Positions 11,557-22,892 of a stretch of 45,000 nt of DNA are shown here, piece by piece. Under the pieces are notes generated by a model that saw nothing but the letters and a program-made list of their open reading frames with translations, did no database searches and was not told the origin of the DNA. The position numbers were made by a program, and so were the translations under genes. Origin of the DNA: Stramonita haemastoma (Eukaryota; Mollusca; Gastropoda; Neogastropoda; Muricidae); NCBI GenBank assembly GCA_030674155.1, contig CM060335.1, forward strand, positions 47,563,623-47,608,622. The letters are read 5' to 3'. Each line of letters starts with the position of its first letter. Position 1 is the stretch's first letter.

Positions 11557-11704
11557 CGTGCATGTGTGGGGGGGTGGGGTGGGTATGTGGGCGAGTATGT
11601 GTGTGTGTGTACGTGTGTGTACGTGTGTGTGTGTGTACGTGTGTGTACGTGTGTGTGTGTACGTGTGTGTGTGTGTACGTGTGTGTGTATGTGTGCGAGT
11701 GCGA

Positions 11705-11745
<41 letters not shown>

Positions 11746-11770
11746 TGTGTGTGTGGTGTGGTGTGAGTGT

Positions 11771-11811
<41 letters not shown>

Positions 11812-11917
11812 GTGAGTGAGTGAGTGAGTGAGTGTGTGTGTGAGTGAGTGAGTGTGCGTGCGTGTGCGTGCGTGTGCGTGCGTGTCGTGCGTGTGTCGTG
11901 CGTGTGCGTGCGTGTGC

Positions 11918-11966
<49 letters not shown>

Positions 11967-12060
11967 TGTGTGAGTGAGTGTGTGAGTGAGTGTGTGAGTA
12001 AGTGAGTGAATGAGAGAGAGAGTTGTCAGTGAGCGAGTGAAAGTGAAAGAGTGAGATCAT
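11495..12060. repeat. Compound GT / GTGC / GAGT microsatellite
   Basis: About 560 bp of GT tracts are broken by ACGTGTGT, GCGTGCGT, GTGAGTGA and GTCGTGCG variants. All long open frames here are translations of the repeat. Confidence 0.95.
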
Positions 12061-12234
12061 TGTGTGTGTGCGCGTGCATTTGCATGCGCGTGTGCAAGCG
12101 TGCGTGCTTGCGCGCGTATGTGCACACTTGTACAAGCTTATTCAAATGAGTATATGTGTTCTCTTGACTGAGAAGGGAATTTATGTCTGTTCCAGTCAAC
12201 TGTCTTTACTAAATTTTATGTCTACATTGGTGTG

Positions 12235-12320
12235 CACGCGCCCGTGTAGTGTGGTGTGGTGTGTGATTGTGTGTCGCGCGCGCGCGCGTGCGTGTGTGTG
12301 TGTTAGAGAGAGACACACAC

Positions 12321-12381
<61 letters not shown>

Positions 12382-12415
12382 GTGGGGGGGGGGGGGAGAG
12401 AGAGAGAGAGAAGGA
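12235..12415. repeat. GT, CG, GACA, G and GA compound repeat
   Basis: GTGTGGTGTG, then (CG)6, GT, ACAG tetranucleotides (12320-12380), a G run and a GA tract. From 12416 to 12702 I see nothing. Confidence 0.9.
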
Positions 12416-12702
12416 GAAAGAAAGCAGCAATATAAAAAAATTCAGGCTTCATACAACTGACAGATACTCTCGAATAATTATTGCCTTTTGGCAGCAACAC
12501 CAAAGAACTGACTACTTAGCAACTGTACCTGAATGACAACTGAAGATTAAAAGAAAAGATTCTAGATAACTGTGTAAACATCTTTTTTTTTTAAAAGTGT
12601 CCATCGCAACTGAAATATTCTATTAACTGAGTATTACAATTTGCAGGAGAATTAAAAATGCTGAGGCAGAGGGAAAGTCACTAATGCTTTGAATTTGTAT
12701 TT

Positions 12703-12960
12703 GTATACCACTAAGTCACAGCAGATTTGTCTTCGTGAAATTGGGGCTGCTTCGCCACAAGAGCAGCGTCACCATTTTCCCCTGTCTGCATGTGTAGTTT
12801 TCCCTATCAGAGTGGCTTTTTTTCTACAAATTTTGCCAAGGACAACAACTCTCTTGTTGCCGTGGGTTCTTTCATGTGCGCTAAATGCGTGTTGCACACG
12901 GGACCAGTTTATCGCCTCATCCGAAATACTAGCACCTAGACCACTGAAGTCTAGTGGATG
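12703..12960 (-). mobile_element. SINE-3 copy, minus strand, diverged
   Basis: The complement carries AAAGAACCCACGGCAACAAG, TTGTCCTTGGCAAAATTTGT, a TGATAGGGAAAACTACACATG-like segment and the 3' TCACGAAGACAAATCTGCTG block. The GGATGAGGCGATAAACTGG central motif is present near 12910-12930. The tRNA head is reduced to TTCAGTGGTCTAGGTGC. Confidence 0.75.
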
Positions 12961-14369
12961 GGGGAGGGGGGTTGGACACAAACTGTTACCTGATCCTGTG
13001 CTGGTAACCGACAAGTGGTGTGGATGGCCCTGTCTGTTCTTCGCCACTTGGTTCCTGTCCAGTTGTTCCTGTCAGCAGTTAAGAAATTATCAGTGACAGG
13101 GAAAATGTGATGCTGCTTATTCTACGATGATTTTATCTTACCACTTTCGAAACAATACATTCACAAATGTTTTTACAGACAATGGATTTCATTTCAACTC
13201 TTTTTTACCTCAAATGTTTTTTAATGTGCTTTAAACACAAATTGAACAAATGACTTACAATATTATTCTCTAAAGACATCAAATTTATTTTTTGTTCAAA
13301 TATTCAAAAGATTTATTCTTGTGAATACAAACAGTTTATGAATACAAATACTCGAATTATTCTAAAGACATCCATTTTTACTAGCTTTACTAAGCTAACT
13401 TAAAATGATTTGATTCCATTCTGTAACAAAAATACAAGTGACTGTTCAAAAACTTTATCCCATTTCACCTTTGTTGCTTTGATTAGGCCGAAATAATTAT
13501 CAAAGTTATTTGATCCCATGTACCAAAAAGTAATTTACAGCTATTCTGTAAAAATAAGTACATTAAATCTTTTGCTTAACTAGATATATTTTAATAGTTT
13601 GCTGTCAACATTAGTAACAATCAAAATTCAAGAACCCTATTTTCTGAAAGCAACATTACATAAGTCATTCAAATTCGAAATATTTAAGCTGATCACTTGA
13701 CTCACTACAAATTCACAACATTTACATTTCATCTTTTGCTTTATAAGCTGAAACATAACACTTTTATTGCTGTCTTCAACCATACCACTCTTCCAGAGCA
13801 TGCCCCCCCCTGCCCCAGTTCAGGATGGCTGAAAGAAACTGAGGACTGTGGTTCCAATCCCACAGCCCCTAACAACAAGGGAGTTCATCACTACCATTCA
13901 CAGTTCAGAGGATTTCTTGGCTATGTATTATGTTTACCTAATCATGTTACTTTGAAAATACTTCAATTTCGAATCACTATTTACAGACTTTATATCACAA
14001 TTTAGCTGTACTTTCTCAGCTGAAAGGTTTGATGAATTGGATTTCCTCACTTTTGAGATTTAATTCATAAATACTAATTAACTGTGTTAAAGCTTTATTT
14101 TACCTTTAAAAAAACAACGATTCTTTTTGCATTTTCTTTTTTTTTTACTGGCGACAGTCTGCAAAATTTAATGAAGACCAAGAATATATAAAACAAAGAA
14201 AAAAAGTGTTTTCTAACCAGAAGATATCGCACACAATTTCCGCTAGCAAATAGGAACACAATGAATTTAAAGGGAAACAAATGCTTTGGTTACAAATGAT
14301 AGCAGCAATTATCTACCTTGGATTTTTCCGAAATGTCGGGCATCTTGACTCCATTTGACGGGTACATAC
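12961..14369. other. AT-rich DNA, no recognised feature
   Basis: I see no domain or repeat family here. The open frame at 13697-14005 has no family resemblance that I can name. Confidence 0.5.
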
Positions 14370-14511
14370 CCGGACGTTTGCAGTAAGTAGTAGTGATGCT
14401 TGTCTCCATTCAGTCAGGCTCCTCCTGTCTCGGAGGACAATGGCTGTGTCTTCTATCTGCTTCAGTCGTGCTGGGGGCTTTTCGCTGGAACTGTTGTGGC
14501 CCATATGACAC
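14370..14511 (-). CDS. Candidate internal exon, unknown product
   Basis: On the minus strand TTTTTATCTATTCACCCAG precedes 14511, a convincing acceptor. CCG|GTATGT at 14370/14369 is a good donor, with AAG|GTAGAT a second possibility about 45 bp on. Between them one frame is open for 47 codons if the exon starts in its third codon position. It reads as a hydrophilic segment with K-P-P-A-R-L-K-Q-I-E-D-T-A and R-D-R-R-S-L-T-E-W-R-Q, which looks like ordinary globular or coiled protein. No family is recognised. The neighbouring candidate exons do not join in phase without assumptions. Confidence 0.3.
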
Positions 14512-14599
14512 CTGGGTGAATAGATAAAAATCACAAATTTTGAAATAAGAGAAAATTCTAATGTTAGCAGTACATGATTTGTCTATTAATAAAAACAGA

Positions 14600-14680
14600 A
14601 GTTGACCAGCTGCAATGGTGCAGTGGCTAACACACTGAACTTGGTAGTTAAGAGTTCAAATCTCATGAAATGCTATTTTT
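14600..14680 (+). mobile_element. tRNA-like SINE head (SINE-4)
   Basis: GCTGCAATGGTGCAGTGGCT resembles an A box region and AGAGTTCAAATCTCATG a B box about 45 bp further on. The spacing and order fit a tRNA-derived pol III promoter, but matches are imperfect and no second copy of the body is evident. Confidence 0.4.
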
Positions 14681-14837
14681 TTTAATCGATTTTGTAAAAA
14701 TTCCATCCTGCTCCTACTTAGAGAAAAACCTACAGGCTTAATAGGAGGACTGGGACCACAAACTAGAGCATGAATCACTTTACAGATTTATTTATTTATT
14801 TATCTATTTATTATTTATTTATTTATTTATTTACTTA

Positions 14838-15165
14838 TTCTTTTATATCGAGGATAATGGAATAGGCAATCATGTGGGTTTTTTTATCCAGTCTCCGTGT
14901 GTACGTAGTTTGTAAATATCTGTTCCCACCGGCACACAATTGCCTACTCTTATGAAAAGCGGAACAGGATTTAACGTGTGCGCAAAATGTTCTGCGTGCG
15001 TTCGCACATGGGGCTTCGGTTGACGGTCTCATCCGAAAGACTTTTGGGGAGAGTGGAGTCAGTACTAATGTTAATTCCAGGGGAAAATCCCCCTCGAACG
15101 GGATTCGATCCCGGGTCGTCAAATTGCGATCGCAATGTTCTGACCATTGGGCTATCCCGTCCCCC
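14838..15165 (-). mobile_element. SINE-1, full length, minus strand
   Basis: The tail starts at 14838 after an ATTT-rich stretch that fits the usual A-rich end. The central block and the complete head follow, ending in the complement of GGGGGACGGGATAGCCCAATG. The B box (GGGATCGAATCCC) is well preserved and the A box less so. Confidence 0.85.
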
Positions 15166-15424
15166 GATGCAACACTGAGAAATGTTTAAACTACACCAGC
15201 ACTGAACACCTAAATAGTGGCCAAACATTGGTCGCATACACAGAAATTTCACCATTGGAGAACCATTGGAGGAACAAGAAAAAACAAACAAGAGAAGAGA
15301 GCAGCAACAACAAATTTGACAGACAAAAGTGTCAGATCAGAAAGTTCAGAAAAATATAGAAGCAAATATAAACACCTTATCTAGTTTTCAGAGAAGGCAG
15401 TTCATGATGGCTGCCCTCACACAC

Positions 15425-15460
15425 CTCAGTCACTGGCACTCGATTACAGACCCAGAGCCC
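15425..15460 (-). CDS. Very short candidate exon, unknown product
   Basis: CTTACTGCTTTCAG precedes 15460 on the minus strand, a good acceptor, and GAG|GTGTGT lies 36 bp on. In phase 0 it reads 12 codons (GLWVCNRVPVTE), staying open to a TAA 15 codons later if the donor is not used. Too short to judge alone. Confidence 0.15.
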
Positions 15461-15863
15461 CTGAAAGCAGTAAGTCATCATCAGTAGACTGAACACTCTA
15501 GTTATATTGGCTCTGATTTAAGGGTTTAATTTCATCTGACAGATTTCACCATGCTTCTTCACCATTTAATAGTCGAATTCGAGTCCAGCTATGGATCTAA
15601 ATATTCAAAAACTACAGCAGGACAAGTTACTCTAATCAAATATATTACTGTGCGTTTTCTTTATAAAAAAAAAGTGAACTTGAGTCTCTTAATTATAAGA
15701 CTCCGAACAAAACAAAAACCCTTAGAAAATGATACAGAAAATAAATCAGAAAAAAATATAATTAGAAAAAAAAAATCTTTTAAAAATCAGAAAAGACGAT
15801 AGCTGAATCATAATTTTTTATGACATTAACAAAATCTCTCAACTCTAGCGGCAAAGTACTTAC

Positions 15864-16019
15864 AGACAGATGCCAGGATCTCATGCAGCAGATGACTCCA
15901 AGGCGATGATCAACAGAACCTGGCCCCACTGTTGAAGAGTCTTCAGGATGATCCACATAATGATTCACCACCAGGTTAGGACCCATGTTTAATAAAGGAG
16001 GGGAAGGACAAGGAAACGC
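15864..16019 (-). CDS. Candidate exon, unknown product
   Basis: The donor TCT|GTAAGTAC at 15864/15863 is a near-perfect 5' splice site. An acceptor TTCCTTCCATTCCTAAG ends at 16020. The 156-bp interval is open in one frame (52 codons), and the frame stays open upstream into the tandem repeat at 16053-16390. The translation is Pro/Val/His-rich with C-P-S-P-P-L-L-N-M-G-P-N-L-V-V-N and H-R-L-G-V-I-C-C-M-R-S-W. No family is recognised. Its upstream edge overlaps the last unit of that repeat, so the exon may derive from it or have been duplicated with it. Confidence 0.3.
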
Positions 16020-16052
16020 CTTAGGAATGGAAGGAATGATCCGTTTACAAAA

Positions 16053-16390
16053 CCTCACGAAAATTGTTGGAGGTGCTGGTATTTTCAGACGTGAGGAAAG
16101 CTATCAATTTGGAAGGGACTGGCCGAATCGCAATACCTCATGAAAACCGTCTCAAAGCCGCTGGTATTTTCAGACATAAGAAAAAACTGTCGTAAATTGA
16201 AGGGAATTATAGTCACTATACCTCATGAAAGCCACTGCAAAGCTGTTTGTAGATGCTGGTATTTTCAGACCTAAGAAAACCAATAAGAAAAGAAAAAAAA
16301 TGATCAAGACAATGCCTCATGACCCTCGTCTCCAAGCCATTATAGGAGGTGGGGGTGTTTTCGGATGAGAAGATAGATCACTGTCACCCA
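16053..16390. repeat. Four tandem copies of an 83-94-bp unit
   Basis: CCTCATGAAA...GCTGGTATTTTCAGAC recurs at 16053, 16136, 16221 and 16315. On the minus strand each unit reads GTCTGAAAATACCAGC...TTTCATGAGG. The copy at 16221 is preceded on that strand by a strong pyrimidine-AG acceptor (TTATTGGTTTTCTTAG). Confidence 0.85.
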
Positions 16391-16399
16391 GATTGCTAT

Positions 16400-16790
16400 C
16401 AGATTTCTTGCACAATCTTTTTTCCTATTTTATTTCAATTTATTTTTGGTTTTTATTTTATTTAATTTTATTTTATTTCTATTTTATTTATTTTATTTAT
16501 TTATTTTTTTAGTTTTATTTTATCTTATTTTATTCTATTTTTATTTTATTATATTTTATCTTATTAATTTTTGGTTTGGTTTATCTTAGTCTAGATTATG
16601 CCTTACTTTTAAATCATGTTATTTCATTTTATTTCATTTTATTTTTAGTTCAGACTAAACCCTACTCGTTTTATCTCAGATTTTTTTTATATCTCATTTT
16701 AGTATTGCTAGATTTTATTTTTAGCTTCATGATTTTATTTCATCTCTATTTTTTTAAAGTTAATTTTAGTTGGTACTAATTTTATTTGAG
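16400..16790. repeat. T-rich (TTTTA)n low-complexity stretch
   Basis: Irregular TTTTATTT units for about 390 bp, with no gene. Confidence 0.85.
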
Positions 16791-16864
16791 CAAGGAATAC
16801 TAATTGCAATCGGAAGGTGCCCAGTGATCATTTGAAGACAACAGACAGGGAGGCTTGAACAAAA

Positions 16865-17360
16865 ACAAAACCAAAACAGGACACAAAAATTAAAACCTGG
16901 ACACAAAAATCAAAACCTGGACACAAAGACAAACCTGGACAAAAACACTCGAAGGCGGACACAAAGACAGAAAACCGGACACAAAGACTGAAAGTCGGAC
17001 ACAGACAAACCAAAGCTGAACACAAAGACCGAAACCTGGACACAAACACAGAATTGACAGCTGGGCACAAAGACAAACCAGACAGGCTCAAATCAAAACC
17101 AGACACAAAGACTGGAACATAGACACAAAGACTGGAACATAGACACAAAGACCGGAACATAGACACAAAGACCGGAACCTGGACACAAAGACTGGAACAT
17201 GGACACAAAGACTGGAAGCTGGACACACAAAGACAAAGACCAAAGCGGGACACAAAGACAAACTACACCAAGACACAAAGGCGAACCAAAGCCGGACACA
17301 AAGACTGAAAGGAAGCGGGACACACAGACTCAAAGCCAAGCAGGACAAAAAGACCAACCC
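16865..17360. repeat. Minisatellite, unit about 18-20 bp
   Basis: GACACAAAGACTGGAACAT-type units repeat about 25 times with many variants. They are most regular at 17100-17230. The reverse strand gives Cys/Leu/Val-rich frames that are repeat artefacts. From 17361 to 17814 I see no feature. Confidence 0.9.
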
Positions 17361-17814
17361 AAAGCCAGACAAGGGGCAACATCTGATCAGAGCCAAGGGA
17401 AATTATCATACAAGTAAAAATTTAATATGTAATTCAGACGAGCAAGGAAGCAATTAACTATCCGACTGGCAAGCTTTGCATTCCTGATAACCCCAATGAT
17501 GAACGCCTTGCTAAACTGCTGCAAACTTGCGTCCACAAAGAAAAACCGAAGGATGGAATATAACGTAGGATTCATTCTTAAAGATAAAGGACTGACTTAT
17601 GCCCAGACCCCCCAAAAAAGCAAAATCCTTTAAAGGTTTTGTTGAAATTTTCTTGTCATCCATTCCCTACCCTCTACTACCAAACATGGGCCTAACAAGG
17701 CAAGAGCATTGTGAATCATAGAAGTCTGGCATCGTGGTGTATGTCGGTTGAAGATTGCTGTGTACTTTCTGAAAATAGAAATTGTATAAGTGGTGTGCAG
17801 CGTCTAATTGAAGG

Positions 17815-17832
17815 AGGGAGAGAGAGATAGAG

Positions 17833-17903
<71 letters not shown>

Positions 17904-18083
17904 CAGAGACAGAGACAGAGACAGAGACAGACAGACAGACAGAGAGCAGAGAGGCAGAGAGACAGACAGAGAGACAGAGAGAGGGTGGTGAGAAAGAGAG
18001 GTAGTGAGGGAGGGAGGGCGAGAGGGGCGAAAGTTGACAGAAAGAGAGAGAGAGAGAGGGAGAGACAGGAAGAGAGAGAGAGG

Positions 18084-18150
<67 letters not shown>

Positions 18151-18320
18151 TGTGTGTGTGTGCACATGCGCACACTTGCGCGCGCGTGTGTATGTGTGTG
18201 TGCGTGTGTGCGTGTGTGTGTGTACGCGTGCATGCGTGCGCGAACGTAGGTGCGTGCGTGTGCGCGCGCGTGGGCATGCACGCGTGTTTCGTGCACGTGT
18301 ATGTGTGCGCGTGTGCATGT
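17815..18320. repeat. GA, GACA and GT/CG compound microsatellite
   Basis: GA tracts at 17815-17900 and 18080-18148, (GACA)n near 17905-17945, then GTGC/CGCG-rich alternating DNA to 18320. Confidence 0.95.
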
Positions 18321-18595
18321 AGGTCTACCACTGGCGTCATGTTTAAACAACATTCCCGGAGCCAAACTGTGGCTACCTCCATCGAAGAACAAAAACGGCT
18401 GCAATGGCAAACATTTCACTCTAGGACAAAGTCGGAGGTCTAGCCCAGGAAATAAAGACATCAGGAGAACAATTATGGCATATGACCGAATATTGCTTTA
18501 AAATTTTTGTAGCCAAAAATCATTAGAAACATATCCGAAGAATTTATGGTTAAGAGTAGCTCAGGCAAAATAATATCTGTAAGAACAATATATCA

Positions 18596-18840
18596 ATGAA
18601 TATCAAATAAGATCTATGAAAAGGATTTTCTCTCGCGCCCCTCACCCATACTTGGCTAGACAGAAAACTGGCTTCACTAACTCTGCAAGCGTTGATGACT
18701 TAAGACTAATAGGCTTATGAATATCAAATAAATGTTCAAGTAAAGGACTTTCTCTCGTGCACCTCACCCATACTTCATGTACAGAAAACTGACTTCATAT
18801 AAAAAGACTGCAAGCATTTCTCAAACAATCGTTGCATTAA
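18596..18840 (+). repeat. Tandem duplication of about 121 bp
   Basis: 'ATGAATATCAAATAA' followed by TTTCTCTCG, CACCCATACTT, CAGAAAACTG and CTGCAAGC occurs from 18596 and again from 18717, with small indels. Confidence 0.7.
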
Positions 18841-19014
18841 TTTATTGCTAAATATTTTGGCAGCAGAAACTTTATGAGGATAACCTCGTTCCAAATTTGG
18901 TTCGGGGCTACCCAAGTTCCGTTACACAGGCAAACACTGCTGAGAGACTAGCTCTATTTTAGCGACATGGCTGACCGAGGTGTATTTTAATGGAAGTCTT
19001 TTGTAAACATGTAC

Positions 19015-19095
19015 TTGATAAAATTGACAAAACTGCATGCACACAGGAACTGCATGTAAAAAAAAAGCGCACGAGGCTTATTCCTTTATTCTTGA
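19015..19095 (+). mobile_element. SINE-1 3' fragment
   Basis: AAAACTGCATGCACACAGGA, an A run, AAGCGCACGAGGCTTATTCC and TTATTCTTGAGATAC match the SINE-1 tail. The 5' part is not recognisable. Confidence 0.65.
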
Positions 19096-19261
19096 GATAC
19101 TTTTTAAAGTTGAAATCAAGTCACAGGAGCGAGCATACGGGAATCTTGCACCCCTCCCCCTCCACCATATCTAAGCAACATTTTTCTATAACCTTAACTA
19201 CAAATTCCTCCCACCCCCTCCCCTTACTATACTTTTGAATATTATATTTTCATGGCCGACA

Positions 19262-19340
19262 TTTAAAAATCACGAACAACAAAACAAATCGAACAACAAA
19301 ACAAATCGAACAACAAAACAAATCGAACAACAAAAAATCG
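19262..19340. repeat. 17-bp repeat, about 4 copies
   Basis: Units of AATCGAACAACAAAACA repeat in perfect or near-perfect tandem. Confidence 0.85.
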
Positions 19341-19414
19341 ACGCACTGCACACACACACAAATAAAACATACCTGTAGCTTCGGACAGAAAATGGCGCTG
19401 TGTGGCTCAGAGAT

Positions 19415-19579
19415 GATGCATGGTGTGGATTTTCTGCATACATGTCTACACAATCATCTTGTCTGTCACGATGCATGGTGTGGATTTTCTGCATGCATGC
19501 CTACACAATCATCTCGTCTGTTACGATGCATGGTGTGGATTTTCTGCATGCCTGTCTACACAATCATCTTGTCTCGGTC
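19415..19579 (+). repeat. Three tandem copies of a 55-bp unit
   Basis: Units starting GATGCATGGTGTGGATTTTC begin at 19415, 19470 and 19525. They differ by a few substitutions. Confidence 0.95.
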
Positions 19580-19869
19580 GGCTTGGTAAAAGTCCTCTGG
19601 TTGTAAAGAGATCGTTTCCATGTGAATCATGGGGCATCAGCTTTGAGGGTGATCACTTGGGTTTTCTTTTTTTTCTTTTTTCATCACTGGCTGGCTAACT
19701 GGCTGGCTTCTTTCACCTTGCTGTTTAGCGTTTTCTCGACGCGACATTTTGCTTTGCCGGCCCGCATACATGTGTAGTTGCTTACTGGTTGATGTTGGTT
19801 CTGTGTTACAGTGCAAGAAAAAATACACAAGAGAAAAACAAACGGAAAAGAAAATAGAAACGAAAGAAG

Positions 19870-19887
19870 TAGGACGACAGAGAGAGA

Positions 19888-19938
<51 letters not shown>

Positions 19939-20480
19939 GTCAGACAGACAGACAGACAGAAGACAGAAGAAGACAGAGAGACACAGAGAAGACAGAGACA
20001 GAAGACAGACAGACAGAGAGCAAGAGAAGAGAGAGACAGAGGCAGAGAGATAGAGAGACAGAGACAGAGATTAGACAGAGAGACAGAGACGAGAGAGAAA
20101 GGGGACAGAAAGAGAGAGAGAGAGAGAAACAGAGAGAGAGAGAAGAGACAGACAAGAGAGAGAGACAGAGAGAGAGAAAAGAGAGAGAGACAGAGAGAGA
20201 GAAGAGAGAGAGACAGAAGAGAGAGAGAGAAGATAGAAAGAGAGACAGAGAGAAGAGAGAGAAGAGAGGAAGGGTAGAAGAACAAGGATAAAGAAAGCAA
20301 ACACACAAAAAAGTAAAAGTAAAAAAAAGCCAGGAAAACGGCAGAACGAAACTAATATAAAAAAAACAGAAAAAAAGGAAAACGAATAAAGACAAAAGAA
20401 GATAGAAAAACAAAAAAAAAACGAGAAACAAAGTCTTGAAAAAAGAACAAAAGCAGCCATACAGACAAGACAACAAAGCA
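19870..20480. repeat. GACA/GA tract followed by A-rich DNA
   Basis: GACA and GA repeats run to about 20275. AAAAAG-type A-rich DNA follows to 20480. The Arg/Glu and Leu/Ser frames are repeat translations. Confidence 0.9.
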
Positions 20481-20663
20481 AACACAACTGATTAAACCAA
20501 AAAGCGCAACTCCATGGGGCAAAAACACTACAAACACATACCCACGTTGGTGATTCAACACTTCCTCACAGTCAAATTTACCTCCATGGTACTCAAAGAG
20601 GTTACCTACAAAATACTCACCATTTCGTGTAACCTTACCAGCACTAACTCACACACTTTAAAC

Positions 20664-21115
20664 CTCAGACACTTACCTCAGAGCACTTATCTCACTACAC
20701 TTACCTCAGAGCACTTACCTCCTGCACTTACCTCAAGCACTTACCTCAAGCACTTACCTCACTACACTTACCTCCTGCACTAACCGCAGAGCACTTACCT
20801 CACTGCACTTACCTCACTGCACTTACCTCACAGCACTACCTCACAGCACTAACTTCACGCACTTACCTCACAGCACTTACCTCACTAGCACTTACCTCAC
20901 AGCACTTACTCCAACAAACTCAGCACTAACCTCAGAGCACTTACTCCTACTAACTCACTGCATTACCTCATGCACTTACCTCAGAGCACTAACTCGAGCA
21001 CTTACCTCAGAGCACTTACCTCAGAGCACTTACAATTACCTCACTGCACTAACAGAGCACTTACCTCACTGCACTAACAGAGCACTTACCTCAGAGCACT
21101 AACCTCACAGCACTA
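20664..21115 (-). repeat. 12-17-bp tandem array with AGGTAAGT in most units
   Basis: The plus strand repeats GCACTTACCTCA with AGAG, CTGC or CAGC spacers. On the minus strand each unit reads TGAGGTAAGTGC, which contains the consensus 5' splice site (AG|GTAAGT). I count about 18 copies of the exact octamer. The array is irregular in spacing. Confidence 0.9.
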
Positions 21116-21850
21116 GCCCCCGATCGAACAAAATAAAAATGGTCATGTAAATTTGCATCTTTTATAAACTAATAATGACTGCAGGGGGAGCTAACGAAAT
21201 TCCATCCCCCCCCCCTCCTTCCCACTTGGGGATATGGAGGGGGCCTGTCAGTATAAATAGCATCCGACCTTTTGGAAATTCTGTGCTAGCAGTTTTTTTC
21301 CCCTCCATTTTGGCCTTGTTCCTTTTTTTTCCCCTGTAACTTCCTTGTTTGGAATTTGGGTTGTGGTCCATTCTTCCAACAGTTTTTTTTTTGTAATCCA
21401 GAACTACTTAAAATATTACAACTCTTTCCCACACCAAAAGTTGAGTGCGCTGGGCCCGACTTGTATCGTGCTTAAGGACAGCGCAACACACTTTCACTCC
21501 TATGACAATAACTTATTATTAATTTGCTGTCTTGAGTGTTTGAGGAAGAAAGGGAAGCGAAAAAACTGCCCCACCATAACCATGAGCTATGCCACCTTAA
21601 AGCTGGTACTGGCAATACAATAGTATGCTATTCTTCTACCTGTGCTTCAATACTTTCTCATACTCAACTTGAAATGATACAAACCATGAAAATGAAAATT
21701 GTCATAAACAGTAAAACAACACAGTAGTTACCTGTAGGTTCAGGTCAAAAATGGCGAAGCAGTGACATTGCACACACGGATTGTTGTGCAGTGGTTGCCT
21801 TCAGTTTGTCGAATGTCCGAAGTGAGAGGGCTCTGGCTACAGGATAACTC
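21116..21850. other. No gene seen; contains a dispersed repeat at 21431-21600
   Basis: The block 'GCTGGGCCCGACTTGT', 'CGTGCTTAAGGACAGCGCAA', 'TTTCACTCCTATGACA' and 'GTGTTTGAGG' aligns to 38345-38460 on the same strand. This is probably a diverged 3' UTR or SINE piece. Confidence 0.45.
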
Positions 21851-21852
21851 AG

Positions 21853-22380
21853 CCCCCCCCCCCCCCCCCCCCCCCTCTCTCTTGAGTGAACACGGTCAGT
21901 TTGCGCGTGCTTCACGGATCAGGGGCAGCATTGACAAAATATACTTCAGCTCCTCTCTCTCTCTGTCTCTCTGTCCTCTCTGTCTCTGTCTCTGTCTCTT
22001 CTCTCTCTCCTTCTCTGTCTCTCACTCTCTCTCTCTCTGTCTCTCTTCTCTCTCTGTCTCTTCTCTCTTCTCTCTTCTCTCTTCTTCTTCTCCTTCTTCT
22101 TCTCCTTCTTCTTCTCCTTCTTCTTCTCCTTCTCTCCTCCTCCTTCTTCTCCTTCTCCTCCTTCTCCTCTTCTCCTTCTTCTTCTTCTTCTTCTTCTTCT
22201 TCTCCTTCTTCTCCTCCTTCTCCTCCTTCTCCTTCTTCTTCTTCTTCTTCTTCTTCTTCTCTCTTCTTCTTCTTCTTCTTCTTCTTCTTCTTCTTCTTCT
22301 CCTCCTCCTCCTCCTTTCCCCCTCCTCCTCCTCCTCCTCCTCCCTCCACCTCCTTCTTCTTCTTTCTTCGTTTCTTCTTT

Positions 22381-22415
<35 letters not shown>

Positions 22416-22425
22416 CTTCTTGTAG
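21853..22425. repeat. C23 run and 475-bp CT/CTT/CTC pyrimidine tract
   Basis: The C run occupies 21853-21875. From about 21950 the plus strand is almost entirely pyrimidine until 22425, with TCTC, CTT and CTC subunits. Confidence 0.95.
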
Positions 22426-22790
22426 TGTGATGGACAGCTGCCCTCACTTTGCTGTGGGGCATAAATTATTGTATATTATCATTATTATTATGTGTCATGC
22501 TACAATTTGGTGTGTACACTGTACAACTTTCCTTCCGACAAACTCGCTATATTCAAGCAGGCTGTCATCTTCGGGCTGTGGTATCGACACAATTCAGCGC
22601 ACGCATTTTACAGACTAGTACAGTGTGTATGCATACAGTACAGCACTCTCTTTGCCGTGGGTCTGTTACTGTGCAAAAGTCGGGGTAGGACGGGTTTCAC
22701 CGGCCCTTTTTGTCACATCTTTAAAAAAAACAAAAAAAAACGTGCCTGCACGCGCAAACACGTGCGTGCTCTGTTTGTGTGTGCGTTTTC

Positions 22791-22892
<102 letters not shown>

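Noticed and set aside
14835..15291. Open frames over SINE-1 copies (also at 1191-1545, 26210-26443, 32740-33069)
   Set aside because: Similar peptides recur at each SINE because the element is repeated; SINEs do not encode protein.
16828..17396. Cys/Leu/Val membrane-like protein on the minus strand
   Set aside because: The frame lies wholly in the GACACAAAGACTGG minisatellite and shifts between overlapping frames.
17667..18461. Ser/Leu-rich and Arg/Glu-rich open frames
   Set aside because: They are translations of GA/CT repeats. The same occurs at 19806-20487, 21762-22462, 36405-36778, 38096-38407 and 43230-44250.
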